Numbered from the stretch's first letter, positions 35,697-44,897 are shown. The stretch is 64,000 bases of DNA from CAVPCZ01 sp963779225 (GCA_963779225.1 CAVZWW010000003.1:1-64000), one strand, 5' to 3'. Made by a program: numbers and translations. The notes: generated by a model from the sequence alone, not told the origin.

Positions 35697-36608
35697 TGTG
35701 CCTCTTCAAAACTCCGTCCGCCCACAAAATAGCGAATTCGAACGGAGATCGCTACGTTGTTCTGTGCTAATGAACAGGACAAAAAGCCGAAATGATCAGG
35801 TCTCTCCTCTCGTTTTGTCTCTCACTCCTCAAATCAGGAATTCAGATTCGGCTCGAGAACGCGTTTCTGACGAACCAGATGGAAATACTCAGTCGCACAA
35901 TCCCACAAGCTCAAATCAACCTGATCAAGCAGATGGCAAATGAGAACCCTCTCTGGGGAGCGCCACGAATTCATGGCGAGTTGTTGAAACTCGGGATTGA
36001 TCTTTCAGAAGCTACCGTCTTGCGCTATATTCCCAAGAAACCCCGGAGAACAACGGGGCAACAGTGGAAAACATTCCTCCGGAATCACTCCGCTGAAATC
36101 ATCTCTCTCGATTTCTTTACGGTGCCGACGATCACTTTTCGACTACTGTAGGTATTGGTTTTTCTTCCACACGACAGAAGAAGAATTCTTCACTTCAACT
36201 CATCATGAATGAGAGTCATCTGCAGGCGATACTGAAGCGTTACATCCACTACTACAATACCCAACGAACTCACCTGGGGATCAGCAAGGACTCACCCGAA
36301 CCACGCGAAGTCCAAACCGGCGGGCAGATCGACAAGGTGGCTGTTGTGAATGGGCTGCATCACTACTATTACCGAAGGGCCGCATAACAAGCGAGCAGGT
36401 TGCTCATCTTCGATTAGTCCACACGTGAACCAAGGGAAATCTATGCCCTCGCCGGGGAGAGTGTGATTCTTCGGACTGAATCTGCGCGGGCTTCCCTCCT
36501 CTTTGATCCAGAACTCTCCTCCGTTCACCTTCACATCGCACTGAACATCACCTTCAAACCATGACCCATGGTGACATTCTGCTGTGGATGGAATATTGGA
36601 GAGGGACA
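35697..36608. mobile_element. IS-A remnant 3 with internally deleted transposase
   Basis: Left end TGTGCCTCTTCAAAACTCCG and right end GGATGGAATATTGGAGAGGG (36586-36608) bound a 912-bp copy. The internal sequence is shortened in two places relative to the copy at 54017. Confidence 0.75.
35792..36387 (+). pseudogene. IS-A transposase, deleted and frameshifted
   Basis: From the ATG it reads MIRSLLSFCLSLLKSGIQIR, jumps by deletion to IPQAQINLIKQMANENPLWG, then has a stop after VPTITFRLL near 36151. It resumes after a second deletion with MNESHLQAILKRYIHYYNTQ and ends GLHHYYYRRAA. The first two catalytic acids and the Glu helix are partly lost, so it cannot be active. Confidence 0.8.
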
Positions 36609-36645
36609 GGCATGCAAGCCCATCACAGGCATCCTATGCCCGTCC

Positions 36646-37347
36646 TCAGAATGCCGTATAGATGAAATACATGCCTGCCAGGATGACAAGCACCCCGGCA
36701 ACGCGCTTCAGATACGTCGCACCCTTCGACTGTTCCGTCCAGTTGAGATACTTCTGCACCGTTCCCGCAGCACCTCCGGCTCCCACAATCACCACACAGT
36801 GCCCCACTCCGAATGCAGCCACAAGAGAAAATGCCTTAAACATACTTGTGGTGGCCACGCTGAACGCCACGCCGAGCACCGGCGCCATGTACGCGAACGT
36901 GCACGGACCGAGTCCGATGCCGAAGATGAGGCCCAAGAGCAATGCCCCTTTCCACCCCCGGGCAAACGACGTACGAGGGACGATCCCACCCCATGAGAGA
37001 CTGATGACATCCATGAGGTAAAGACCAACAAGGAAAAACACTCCGGCGACAATGAGGTTTCCCCACATACCCACATCACCCATCATCCTGCCCACAGATG
37101 CGGTGGCCGCCCCGATCAAACCGATGGTGATGAGAATCCCGATCGCGAACACGAGGGAGAGCAGATATGATCGTTTCACACCTTCCTGCCCCTGAGAACT
37201 GATGTAGCCGATAACGAGGGGAATACTTGAAAGATGGCAGGGGCTGAGAAGCATGCTGATAACGCCCCACCCGACTGCGGCAAAGAGAGCGATTCCAAAT
37301 GTCTCGCTCATCGCCAACGTCAGCCACGTAAAGAGCTCTTCGAGCAC
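36646..37347 (-). CDS. CcdA/DsbD-like thiol-disulfide membrane transporter
   Basis: The 233-residue protein has six TM helices, with paired-cysteine positions SPCHLSSIPLVIGYI and IGLGPCTFAYM, as in CcdA where the two cysteines carry electrons across the inner membrane. GTG is the start, with GGAGG 7 bases upstream. It follows two thioredoxin-like genes with a 3-base gap, so the operon probably moves reductant to a periplasmic thioredoxin. An IS-A right end lies just beyond its 3' end. Confidence 0.85.
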   Translation of the reverse strand: MLEELFTWLTLAMSETFGIALFAAVGWGVISMLLSPCHLSSIPLVIGYISSQGQEGVKRSYLLSLVFAIGILITIGLIGAATASVGRMMGDVGMWGNLIVAGVFFLVGLYLMDVISLSWGGIVPRTSFARGWKGALLLGLIFGIGLGPCTFAYMAPVLGVAFSVATTSMFKAFSLVAAFGVGHCVVIVGAGGAAGTVQKYLNWTEQSKGATYLKRVAGVLVILAGMYFIYTAF

Positions 37348-37350
37348 GGA

Positions 37351-37773
37351 CTATCCTCCGCTGCGGGCGTTCAGGCCGCGCTTCTGGAGGAGTTTGTCGA
37401 TCTCCGCTTCGGGAAAGAACCCTTCATGCCGGAAGAACTCTTTGCCTTCCTTATCAAGGAACACCTGTGTGGGAATGATTTTGATGCGGTATTTCTCGGC
37501 AAACTCACGCTGATCATCCTTCCACACGTCATAGAACACCACGTTCACCTGTTTGCCATACTTGTCCTCAACGGCCTTCATAACGGGCTGCATTTGTCGA
37601 CAGGGAATGCACTTCACCGATCCGAGTTCGACAAATGTCACGAGCGGTTTTATGGCCTTGAGGTCATCTTGCGTCTGCGGTTTGTCAGTCTTCGACTGTG
37701 CCCAAACGACTGAGGCAACAACAATGAGGGCAGCCGTCATGAGAGCGATGAATCGAAATCCATTATGATGCAT
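37351..37773 (-). CDS. Exported thioredoxin-family protein
   Basis: The 140-residue protein has a signal peptide (LMTAALIVVASVVWAQ) and one thioredoxin domain with active site KCIPCR in VTFVELGSVKCIPCRQMQPV and the cis-Pro loop IKIIPTQVFLDKEG. It is the probable periplasmic partner of the CcdA-like transporter. GAAGGAAG lies upstream of the ATG, inside the preceding gene, whose end overlaps by 11 bases. Confidence 0.88.
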   Translation of the reverse strand: MHHNGFRFIALMTAALIVVASVVWAQSKTDKPQTQDDLKAIKPLVTFVELGSVKCIPCRQMQPVMKAVEDKYGKQVNVVFYDVWKDDQREFAEKYRIKIIPTQVFLDKEGKEFFRHEGFFPEAEIDKLLQKRGLNARSGG

Positions 37774-38017
37774 TGCTTGCTTCCTTCAGCCATTGCATGA
37801 GTTGTGAATCTTTGGGTACGGTTCCCACGCTCTTGACAACACCGTTGATTATCAACCCGGGAGTTGCCATAATTCCATATGAGACTATCTCTCTGATGTC
37901 TGTGACTTTGACGAGATCGAAATCGAGACCATTTTCAGTCTTCAATTCCAATAATCGCTGATGGAGGACCTTGCATTTCGTGCATCCCGCCCCGAGCACT
38001 TTGACTGTTGTCATCAT
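37763..38017 (-). CDS. Small redox-active thioredoxin-like protein (TM0996/MTH895 type)
   Basis: The 84-residue cytoplasmic protein has the short-thioredoxin motif GAGCTKCKVLHQRLLE (CxxC) and the cis-Pro loop YGIMATPGLIINGVVKSVG. Proteins of this type often accompany CcdA-like or ArsP-like transporters and shuttle electrons. It is the first gene of the three-gene operon. The terminus of IS-A remnant 4 begins four bases upstream of its ATG, so any native promoter and ribosome site have been replaced by IS sequence. Confidence 0.88.
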   Translation of the reverse strand: MMTTVKVLGAGCTKCKVLHQRLLELKTENGLDFDLVKVTDIREIVSYGIMATPGLIINGVVKSVGTVPKDSQLMQWLKEASNAS

Positions 38018-38020
38018 AGG

Positions 38021-38551
38021 TGTGCCCCGTCAAAATCCCGTCCTCCTACAAAATAGAGAATCCGCATGGAAATCGCTACTTTGTTCTGTACCATTGCGAA
38101 AGACTTATCGGGAGCATCCGGAGGGAATGCTTGGACCATCTGATGATCATGAATGAGAGTCATCTGCAGGCGATACTGCAGCGTTACATCCACTACTACA
38201 ATACTCAACGAACTCATCTGGGAATCCGCAAGAACTCACCTGAACCGCGAGAAGTCCAGGCCGACGGGGAGATTGGCAAGGTGGCTGTGGCAAACGGACT
38301 ACATCACTACTACTACCGACGGGCCGCATAAGAATCAAGCACGTAGCTCAACTGCGAAGAGTCCACACACGGGCCGAGGGAATTCTATGTCCTCGCCGGG
38401 GACATATTGGCTCTTCGGAGATAAACTCTTCGCACTTCCCTCTTGTTGCACAGAGGACTCTCCCCCCACACCTCTTCATCTCACCGATCCGCGCACTCAA
38501 GTGATGATCCGTGGTGTGATTTTGCGTTGGATGACATTTTGACGAGGGACA
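38021..38551. mobile_element. IS-A remnant 4, 531-bp copy
   Basis: Left end TGTGCCCCGTCAAAATCCCG; right end GGATGACATTTTGACGAGGG (38529-38551). About 75 bases of left end are joined directly to the last third of the transposase (CERLIGSIRRECLDHLMIMN to GLHHYYYRRAA). The trailing noncoding 200 bases match those of remnant 3. Confidence 0.75.
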
Positions 38552-38683
38552 ACCCGCCCCTCGAGCGAGTGTACGAAGGCCCCCCGCGCTGTCGTATCGA
38601 GTGTGCATGAAGCGCATCCACTTCGCCACTTGGCTGATTGATTCTTGGATTCTCATAGAGGGATCGTCAGGGTGGGCGGTACC

Positions 38684-40942
38684 TCACCGAACCCCTTCGG
38701 TTCTTATTTTCTCAACTCCCCCCCCCACCTTCCTCAGAAGCGCAATGAATCGTGGGAGGGTGCGGATTCTATCCCACCCCGGGTCTATCCCGGTGATATA
38801 GATTCTCTGGTCCCGTTCTTCGTAAGCCTTTTCGAGCCATCGAAGAGTCTCATCGTCATCTTCAGTCTGGAAAAACAGCGTTGCAATCAAATAGGGCGAG
38901 ACGTACCGTTGTGCTGATAGCTCCGCCAACTTCTGTGCCGCTGCCAGCATTGCAGCTGTATATCCGGACTCTCCGTACACGCAATCCATCAAATCAGCGA
39001 CTTCGAGACTTACAAACAACAGAAACAGTTTCTTGCCCTCCATAAACGCTTCGTTTAGGAGGTTCATTTCATAGAGTGCCCTCCAGAGGTGAATTTGTAG
39101 CAGGAAACTGGGTTCGGTGCTGATCATCTTCCGACAGTGTTCAATCGCCCGTTCAAACCGACGTGACACAAAGAGATGGTAAGCCACAATGCTGTCAGGT
39201 AACGTGGATAGAGGGTCCAAATCTCGGGCTCGCTCGATTTCGGTTAAAGCTTCGTCCATCCTTCCCGTTGCGATCAGGTAATCCGCGTAAAACTGGTGCG
39301 CCTCCAGGCTGTTGGGCTTTAATTCTATCGCTCGTTTGAGGTTTTTCTCGGCAGCAGACCAGTCCCAGTTGTACACCAAATTGACTTCCCCCAACCATGC
39401 GTGTGCTTCGGCAAGGGACTCATCCAGCTCAAGTGCCTTCAGTAAGTGTGACTGAGCTCTGGGCATAGCTTCGACGGAAGGAACCAACGCCAGAACTGCA
39501 TGCACGTAGTACACTGCAGCCATGCCAGTATGCGCGAGGGCGAAACCCGGGTCCTTCTGAATTGCTTCTTGAAAATAGCCGAGGCTCCGCTTTATACCTT
39601 CGACCGTCAACGCGCTCAAAAAGTACCGTCCTTTCAAGTAGATGTCATACACTTCGAAGTTGTCGGTGTAGTGTTTGCCGAGCCTTGCCCTTTCTTCACC
39701 GAACAGTTTCACTTTTAGTTTCTCCACAATTGCAGACGAAATCTCATCCTGAATGTCAAAAATATCCTCCACCTCGCGGTCGTATTTTTCTGACCAGAGA
39801 TGGAAGCCATCTGCAACGTTGATCAGCTGAGCGGTGATCCGCAGTCTGGTTCCTGCTTTGCGGACGCTCCCTTCCAAAACAGTACTCACATTCAGCTGGT
39901 TGCCGATGTCACGAATATCAATATCCTTTCCCCGAAAGCGGAACGCAGAGGTTCGAGCGGTGATGTGCAAGCCATCAAGCTGACTCAAGGCATTGATGAG
40001 CTCCTCTGCCAGACCGTCGCTGAAATACTCATTGTCCGGATCGGCAGTCATGTTGACAAACGGCAGCACGGCAATGGAGGGCTGGGGTTCATCCGCGGCG
40101 GCGGAATCCTGCTTCCTTTCGGCTTCCAGTTTCCGTTTCATGGACATCAGTCCGGCGAGTGCGTCAGTTGCCTCCTGAGGCCGGCGGTCCGGGTCTTTCT
40201 GCAACATCTTCTGCACCGCATGGTTGAGCTCGACGGAAATGGCGCCGGACAGGTTTCCCAATGGCCTCGGATCTTCATTCAAGATCGAGTATATCGATGC
40301 CTGTTCGTGCTCGCCCCGGAACGGCAGCCGGCCGGTGAGCAGCTCATAGATGACCACGCCGAGGGACCAGAGGTCCGAACGATGATCCACCACGTCTCCA
40401 CGCGCCTGCTCAGGAGACATGTACGCCACCGTGCCAAGGGTACTGCCCGTCTTGGTAAGCATTGCCGAGCCGGTCAGTTTGGCGATGCCGAAATCGACGA
40501 TTTTCACCGTCCCGTCGCACGTCACAAGAATGTTTGCGGGCTTGATGTCGCGATGGATTATTCCGTGCTCATGGGCGTTGGCGAGACCCTGGAGGATCTG
40601 GATCGCGATGTCCACGGTATCACCCACCGGCACCGGTCCGCGCTCGATTCTCTTCTGGAGCGATTCGCCCTCATAGTAGGCCATCACGATGAACATATGA
40701 CCGTCATCTGTCTCGCCGATGTCGTGTACATTGCAGATGTTCGGATGGTCGAGGGCAGACGCAGCCCTGGCTTCGTGGATGAAGCGCTGCTTGGCCTCGG
40801 GGTCTCTGGTCAGTTCAGCCGGTAGAAACTTGAGGGCGACGGTACGCTTGAGACGGTTATCTTCGGCTTTGTAGACGACGCCCATGCCTCCACCGCCGAT
40901 GTGCTGGAGGATCTTGTAGTGCGAAACAACTCTGCCGATCAC
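38684..40942 (-). CDS. Ser/Thr protein kinase with TolB-like and TPR domains
   Basis: About 752 residues. The protein kinase domain has the Gly-rich loop IGGGGMGVVYKA, catalytic HRDIKPANIL and DFGIAKL. A region with PSIAVLPFVNMTADPDNEYF and GLAEELINALSQLDGL follows, the TolB-like/FlgO-like block common in kinase and cyclase fusions. Tetratricopeptide repeats fill the C-terminal half (ALELDESLAEAHAWLGEVNL, AIELKPNSLEAHQFYADYL). No TM helix is evident, so it is likely cytoplasmic. The GTG at 40942 (VIGRVVSHYKI) with AGGA 5 bases upstream fits family starts better than the ATG at 40978. It stands alone; partners unknown. Confidence 0.88.
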   Translation of the reverse strand: MIGRVVSHYKILQHIGGGGMGVVYKAEDNRLKRTVALKFLPAELTRDPEAKQRFIHEARAASALDHPNICNVHDIGETDDGHMFIVMAYYEGESLQKRIERGPVPVGDTVDIAIQILQGLANAHEHGIIHRDIKPANILVTCDGTVKIVDFGIAKLTGSAMLTKTGSTLGTVAYMSPEQARGDVVDHRSDLWSLGVVIYELLTGRLPFRGEHEQASIYSILNEDPRPLGNLSGAISVELNHAVQKMLQKDPDRRPQEATDALAGLMSMKRKLEAERKQDSAAADEPQPSIAVLPFVNMTADPDNEYFSDGLAEELINALSQLDGLHITARTSAFRFRGKDIDIRDIGNQLNVSTVLEGSVRKAGTRLRITAQLINVADGFHLWSEKYDREVEDIFDIQDEISSAIVEKLKVKLFGEERARLGKHYTDNFEVYDIYLKGRYFLSALTVEGIKRSLGYFQEAIQKDPGFALAHTGMAAVYYVHAVLALVPSVEAMPRAQSHLLKALELDESLAEAHAWLGEVNLVYNWDWSAAEKNLKRAIELKPNSLEAHQFYADYLIATGRMDEALTEIERARDLDPLSTLPDSIVAYHLFVSRRFERAIEHCRKMISTEPSFLLQIHLWRALYEMNLLNEAFMEGKKLFLLFVSLEVADLMDCVYGESGYTAAMLAAAQKLAELSAQRYVSPYLIATLFFQTEDDDETLRWLEKAYEERDQRIYITGIDPGWDRIRTLPRFIALLRKVGGGVEKIRTEGVR

Positions 40943-41231
40943 GTGGATCCTACACGGATGTGCATGATTCCTGGGCATGAAGAGCTAACGGTACGGCGGC
41001 AATATAAGGGTGGGTATAGCGAGAGTCAACAATAGCTGATTTTCATCGCGGCTTCTAGCATGCTCTACTGTCTCGTCGGTGGGTCGCAGTTGGAACCCTG
41101 CACCTCTTGGTTCCTGAACAAGCGCGATTTCACACCTAGCGAAAACAGCCCGTGGCTGAACGATTTCTGTGCGGCGAGTGCAAATAAATGCGCACAATTC
41201 GCGAACAGTCGTTCTTCCGAATCCCAAAAAC

Positions 41232-41285
41232 TGCCCTTTTTCGTCGGGGCACGGGGATTCGAACCCCGGACCTCTTGATCCCAAA
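41232..41285 (-). repeat. tRNA-Pro(TGG) 3'-half fragment, island boundary (left)
   Basis: The minus strand reads TTTGGGA-TCAAGAGGT, CCGGGG-TTCGAAT-CCCCG and acceptor GCCCCGA, that is, anticodon loop to discriminator of a tRNA-Pro. The 5' half is absent. The match to the copy at 62006-62059 extends about 11 bases past the tRNA end (CGAAAAAGGGC). Both are in the same orientation with about four differences. Confidence 0.75.
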
Positions 41286-41329
41286 AACCGTTGCATTCCC
41301 CCTAAACAGCGATTTCAGAGCAGTTTTCC

Positions 41330-41541
41330 AGATTTGAATTACATGAAGTGCATCGAATTTCACAAACCGCGCACAATCCGGGCACACTCACTGGAGGACC
41401 AAAGGCGAACCTATTTCCACGAGAGGAGGTGCGATTTATGGGTCGATCTCCGCCCGGCGTGTTCCGATTTTGTCTCGCCAACAGGTAATTCGGATAGTTC
41501 ATGCTGCAGTTTTGGGCTGGATGGGATTTTGAAGAGGGACA
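41330..41541. repeat. Boundary repeat copy 2, ending in an IS-A right terminus
   Basis: It shares ATCGAATTTCACAAACCGCG, CACTCACTGGAGGACCAA and CCGATCTCCGCCCGGC with 21.3-21.45 kb, and TCCGATTTTGTCTCGC with 62.34 kb. The last 23 bases (GGATGGGATTTTGAAGAGGG...) are an IS-A right end with no matching left end nearby. Confidence 0.65.
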
Positions 41542-41589
41542 CCCCCTGCGGGATTAGCAGAGAAATGGAAAGCTGTTCGCGGGAACTTA

Positions 41590-42444
41590 CTAGGCGCCGC
41601 GCCGGTCAAATGCATAACGGAGAAAGAGGTGACTGCTTTCTCTCTTCACTGAAACCAGAGATCCCCACAAAGGATTGTCGGGGGCGAATATTCGCTGTGC
41701 CACTACCCCCCACCGTTCCGCAAACCGCGCCTGTCCGGCGACCTGGGGAGCCAGAGTCAGGAATAGCTCGTCCATCCATCCTTCTACGAACAAATCCCCC
41801 ATCAGATGGGGTCCGCCCTCGACGAGGATTATTTTGCTGGAGGGTCGAACAACAGCAATCGCCTCGAACATTTCACGAGCAGTCAAATGACCGGCGTCCC
41901 GCGGGGCAATCACTTGCACCCACGCAGGCATTCCCATTTTTTTGACCCGTTCCTCCCCCAACTTCGTTGTAATAATTAGCACCTGCGCTTTTCCCGACTG
42001 GAACAAAGGCATGGAAGGATCGATATTCGCCCGGGCAGTCACAACCACATTCAGAGGAGTCGGAGTTTCCGCAATTTTCTTTCTTAAGGAATTGTACGCA
42101 GAAGCAAGAGCCGGAAAGATATGCTCCGCAGTCCAAATGTGTCGGGGAGAAGCGCGCAATGTTCCCGCTCCGACAATCACCACATCTGCAATCGACCGAA
42201 GCAATCCCATCACCGCGCTGTCGTGTTCATTGGAACCGCTGATGATATCCCCGATGGCTTTCCCTGGCGCCTCGAGAGCGACAACACCATCAATTGTGCT
42301 TACGAAGTTGCTGATGATATATGGACGGCTTGAACGTGCCGGAAAGCCGAGCCGTCCATAGAGAGCCGACAATTCAGGGGGTAACGGCAAGTCGGTCCCG
42401 TGATCGGCATCAAAAAGCAGTTCTAATGGAGAAGGAGAATTCAT
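41590..42444 (-). CDS. RibD C-terminal/dihydrofolate-reductase-fold protein
   Basis: About 284 residues. It contains RPYIISNFVSTIDGVVALEA, then ADVVIVGAGTLRASPRHIW, and IILVEGGPHLMGDLFVEGWM, the signatures of the RibD_C family, which reduces pyrimidine-type riboflavin precursors or related substrates with NADPH. The deaminase domain of bifunctional RibD is absent and no other riboflavin genes are near, so the substrate is open. The start at MNSPSPLELLFD is preferred; an open frame extends 36 codons upstream without family character. Confidence 0.75.
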   Translation of the reverse strand: MNSPSPLELLFDADHGTDLPLPPELSALYGRLGFPARSSRPYIISNFVSTIDGVVALEAPGKAIGDIISGSNEHDSAVMGLLRSIADVVIVGAGTLRASPRHIWTAEHIFPALASAYNSLRKKIAETPTPLNVVVTARANIDPSMPLFQSGKAQVLIITTKLGEERVKKMGMPAWVQVIAPRDAGHLTAREMFEAIAVVRPSSKIILVEGGPHLMGDLFVEGWMDELFLTLAPQVAGQARFAERWGVVAQRIFAPDNPLWGSLVSVKRESSHLFLRYAFDRRGA

Positions 42445-42714
42445 TTCAAATGGACACTGATTCTTCTGAATAGCCCCAGTCTGTGTGCCAAACGGACTGT
42501 GCGACACACATCTGCGTGGTAACACCTCATCTCTCTTAGGGAGTTTCCACAAGCTGCTCGCACTTCACCAGGATAATATGAGATTGGAGATAGCCCTGAA
42601 GAGGCTCGTCTTTTGACAATCGCCTCAGATAAGTTCTGCTCATTGCTATTGATTCCTCAACCTGTTCAATAGTAAAACTTGTTAGGTTGGAACATGGGAA
42701 ACCCCCAACCGTCC

Positions 42715-43536
42715 TCAAGCTTTGAGGAATGCCAGCAAATCATTGTTGAACTCGTCCTTTTGCGTCCATGGCAAGCCATGGGGTGCGCCTGGATACACTT
42801 TCAAAGTCGCGTTCTTGATGAGTTTGGATGTGGCGTGGGCCGAAGCATCGATCGGTACGATCTGGTCGTCGCCACCATGGATGATGAGGGTTGGTACATT
42901 GAACTTTTTGAGGTCTGCGGTGAAATCTGTTTCGGAAAATGCCTTGATGCAGTCGAGCTCGTTCTTAAGACCTCCCTGCATGCATTGAAACCAGAAAGCG
43001 TCGCGGATACCCTGGCTGACTTTCGCACCCGGCCTGTTGGTACCGTAGAACGAAGTCGTGAGGTCTTTGAAGAACTGTGAACGGTCGGCAGCAACACCTA
43101 CGCGGATGCCATTAAACGTCTCGATCGGCAGTCCACCGGGATTGGCGTCCGTCTTCAGCATCAGCGGTGTAACCGCACCGACCAACACGGCCTTGGCAAC
43201 ACGTTTGGTGCCGTAACGTCCGATGTAGCGGGCGACCTCTCCGCCCCCGGTCGAGTGACCGATCAGGGTAACACCGTTCAGGTGAAGAGTTTCGATCAGG
43301 ATTGAGAGATCATCGGCATAAGTGTCCATATCGTTACCGTTCCAGGGCTGACTCGAACGGCCGTGACCGCGACGATCATGGGCAATGCAACGATAGCCGT
43401 TTGATGACAGGAAGACCATCTGGCTTTCCCAGGCATCGGCGTTGAGCGGCCAGCCGTGGCTGAACACCACAGGCTGTCCAGTACCCCAGTCCTTGTAATA
43501 GATCTGCGTACCGTCTTTCGTTTCAATTGTGCTCAT
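42715..43536 (-). CDS. Alpha/beta hydrolase (non-haem chloroperoxidase/esterase type)
   Basis: The 273-residue protein starts MSTIETKDGTQIYYKDWGTG with AAGGAG 8 bases upstream. The oxyanion region is HGWPLNADAWESQ, the nucleophile elbow GHSTGGGE, the acid HGGDDQIVP and the His GAPHGLPWT. This is the cofactor-free haloperoxidase/arylesterase branch; physiological substrate unknown. It appears complete and monocistronic. Confidence 0.92.
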   Translation of the reverse strand: MSTIETKDGTQIYYKDWGTGQPVVFSHGWPLNADAWESQMVFLSSNGYRCIAHDRRGHGRSSQPWNGNDMDTYADDLSILIETLHLNGVTLIGHSTGGGEVARYIGRYGTKRVAKAVLVGAVTPLMLKTDANPGGLPIETFNGIRVGVAADRSQFFKDLTTSFYGTNRPGAKVSQGIRDAFWFQCMQGGLKNELDCIKAFSETDFTADLKKFNVPTLIIHGGDDQIVPIDASAHATSKLIKNATLKVYPGAPHGLPWTQKDEFNNDLLAFLKA

Positions 43537-44032
43537 TGGTTGACTCCTTTTTCCATTTACTGGTGTCGTCGACTTCCCATCATGTCCGTCCGGTCCTCCT
43601 GCGAAGATTTGGCAGAAGCGCACTCGACTCTCTATTCCGTGGTTTTGGCGTGTCCGTGTGATCATTCTCCTTTGAAATAGCTATAGCGTCGACAGACTCC
43701 TTGCGTACCTCATTGCGGTATGGTTCATTCTTCTTCTCTTACGACGCTCATCAAGTTTGAGGAGATATGCAGAGTTGCCTCGGGCGCAGGGATGTGAAGG
43801 TGGAGTTCATTCACGTCATGAGTACGCCCAGGCTGCTAGTGCAACGTCTGCAAGTTCCTCGGATTCAATATGAACCAAGCTAAGGAGAGACGTAGGTCAA
43901 GACAATGGCCCATAAGGATGAAACCGTAGTTAACCCCCGGAGGGGGGGGCTGTGTTGTCCCGCGCAGGGCCGTGGGAGCGGAGACGCAGGAGCGGTAGTG
44001 ATTTCGTTAAGCCAACAAGAGAGGGGGCGAGC
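43537..44032. other. Gene-free stretch; right part duplicated at 51.4 kb
   Basis: No gene is seen over 496 bases. From about 43914 (AGGATGAAACCGTAGTTAAC) the sequence is a diverged copy of 51424-51539. The similarity then continues into the LuxR-type fragments of both loci. Confidence 0.6.
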
Positions 44033-44299
44033 TCAAAGTCCCTTGGCTTGGGTGGAATGTGTCGCGATCTCGAGGCGACTGTGCAGTGCCATTTTTTCCA
44101 GGATATTGTGGATGTGGCTCTTGACAGTGTAGGTCGAGAGGTTCAGCCGTTGGGCGATTTCCTTATTACTCAATGCCTCGGTAATGAGCACGATGATTTC
44201 ACGTTCCCGTTTCGTCATCCGGACCGCATCGGGCAGTTTACCGTTTCCCTTTCGAATCGCATGATCGACAACATGGGTGAAAAGCGATCCTGCCAGCAA
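44033..44299 (-). pseudogene. LuxR-type response regulator, C-terminal fragment (copy 1)
   Basis: The 88 codons encode VRMTKREREIIVLITEALSN and KEIAQRLNLSTYTVKSHIHN, a complete LuxR/GerE helix-turn-helix, preceded by a linker (LFTHVVDHAIRKGNGKL). The receiver domain is missing: the frame opens at about 44299, where a G-run joins it to unrelated DNA. It is closely related to the longer fragment at 51540-52058, and the DNA downstream of both is also similar, so this is a duplicated segment. It might still bind DNA if expressed. Confidence 0.75.
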
Positions 44300-44327
44300 G
44301 GGGGGGGTGGATTAGAAGCTGCGTTAA

Positions 44328-44615
44328 TCACGACACAAAATACTTGAAGAAGACCTCATCACATTGCCGGCCAAGGGAGAAGTCCTTCTTGGTGATCCCC
44401 CCTGCATCATGCGTCGTGAGCTTCAACGTCACCTTGTTAAAACGAATATCGATATCCGGATGGTGGTTGCTTTCTTGAGCTTTCAGGGCGATCCGGTTCA
44501 CAAAATCGAGGCCTTCAAGGAATCCTTCGAATTTGAATGTCCGAACAATCGTCTGACCGCGTTTCGACCAATTCGGAACGGTTTTTAGTTGAAGACTGAT
44601 TTGTTTGGGAGTCAT
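44328..44615 (-). CDS. phhB: Pterin-4a-carbinolamine dehydratase
   Basis: About 95 residues, the full length for this enzyme. It has the conserved core ALKAQESNHHPDIDIRFNKV followed by LTTHDAGGITKKDFSLG. It dehydrates 4a-hydroxytetrahydrobiopterin, recycling the cofactor of aromatic amino-acid hydroxylases; no hydroxylase gene is in the window. An upstream GTG at 44624 would add three residues. It lies 29 bases from the LuxR fragment on the same strand. Confidence 0.92.
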   Translation of the reverse strand: MTPKQISLQLKTVPNWSKRGQTIVRTFKFEGFLEGLDFVNRIALKAQESNHHPDIDIRFNKVTLKLTTHDAGGITKKDFSLGRQCDEVFFKYFVS

Positions 44616-44657
44616 GGCTGTCACAGTTTCAGTTAGTGTTGTTACGGCCCGAGCAGC

Positions 44658-44864
44658 TCATTTTGCCTTCGCCGGTTGGTATGTTTGCGGTGGTCCGAGC
44701 ACATGCTGCCGTCCATGCTTATCCATCAGAGATTTGTCGGCGCTTGTATACCCCCGATGACGTATGATCGTCCGATTGTAATAGAACTTCGCCCCGGCTC
44801 CCGACAAACAAACCTCTCCATCCTTCCGGACAATGAAGCTCTCGTTCAATTTTCTCCAACACAT
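44658..44864 (-). CDS. Small hypothetical protein
   Basis: The 68 codons include KFYYNRTIIRHRGYTSADKS followed by LMDKHGRQHV. This looks protein-like and basic but I do not recognise the family. It lies directly upstream of the pterin dehydratase gene on the same strand with about 40 bases between, so the two may be cotranscribed. The GGGAG directly before the ATG leaves no spacing, so the true start may differ or the 5' end may be lost, as for the neighbouring qNOR fragment. Confidence 0.4.
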   Translation of the reverse strand: MCWRKLNESFIVRKDGEVCLSGAGAKFYYNRTIIRHRGYTSADKSLMDKHGRQHVLGPPQTYQPAKAK

Positions 44865-44897
44865 CTCCCGCCGAGAGTGTATTTCTTTCGGGTAATG

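Larger units (their letters stand above)
40943..41589. other. Non-coding boundary region between kinase and reductase genes
   Basis: About 650 bases without a gene. It contains the tRNA-Pro fragment (41232-41285), boundary repeat copy 2 (41330-41518) and an isolated IS-A right terminus (41519-41541). Short open frames here are translations of the tRNA piece and repeat. Confidence 0.7.

Noticed and set aside
34684..35943. 419-codon plus-strand open frame opposite the GH29 gene, running into IS-A.
   Set aside because: The GH29 frame on the other strand has catalytic motifs and a signal peptide; this frame has none and continues into transposon sequence.
41136..41387. Minus-strand frame reading through the tRNA-Pro fragment and boundary repeat.
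   Set aside because: It is the translation of a tRNA piece (GVRIPVPRRKRAVFG type), a well-known false gene; the same occurs at 61994-62203.
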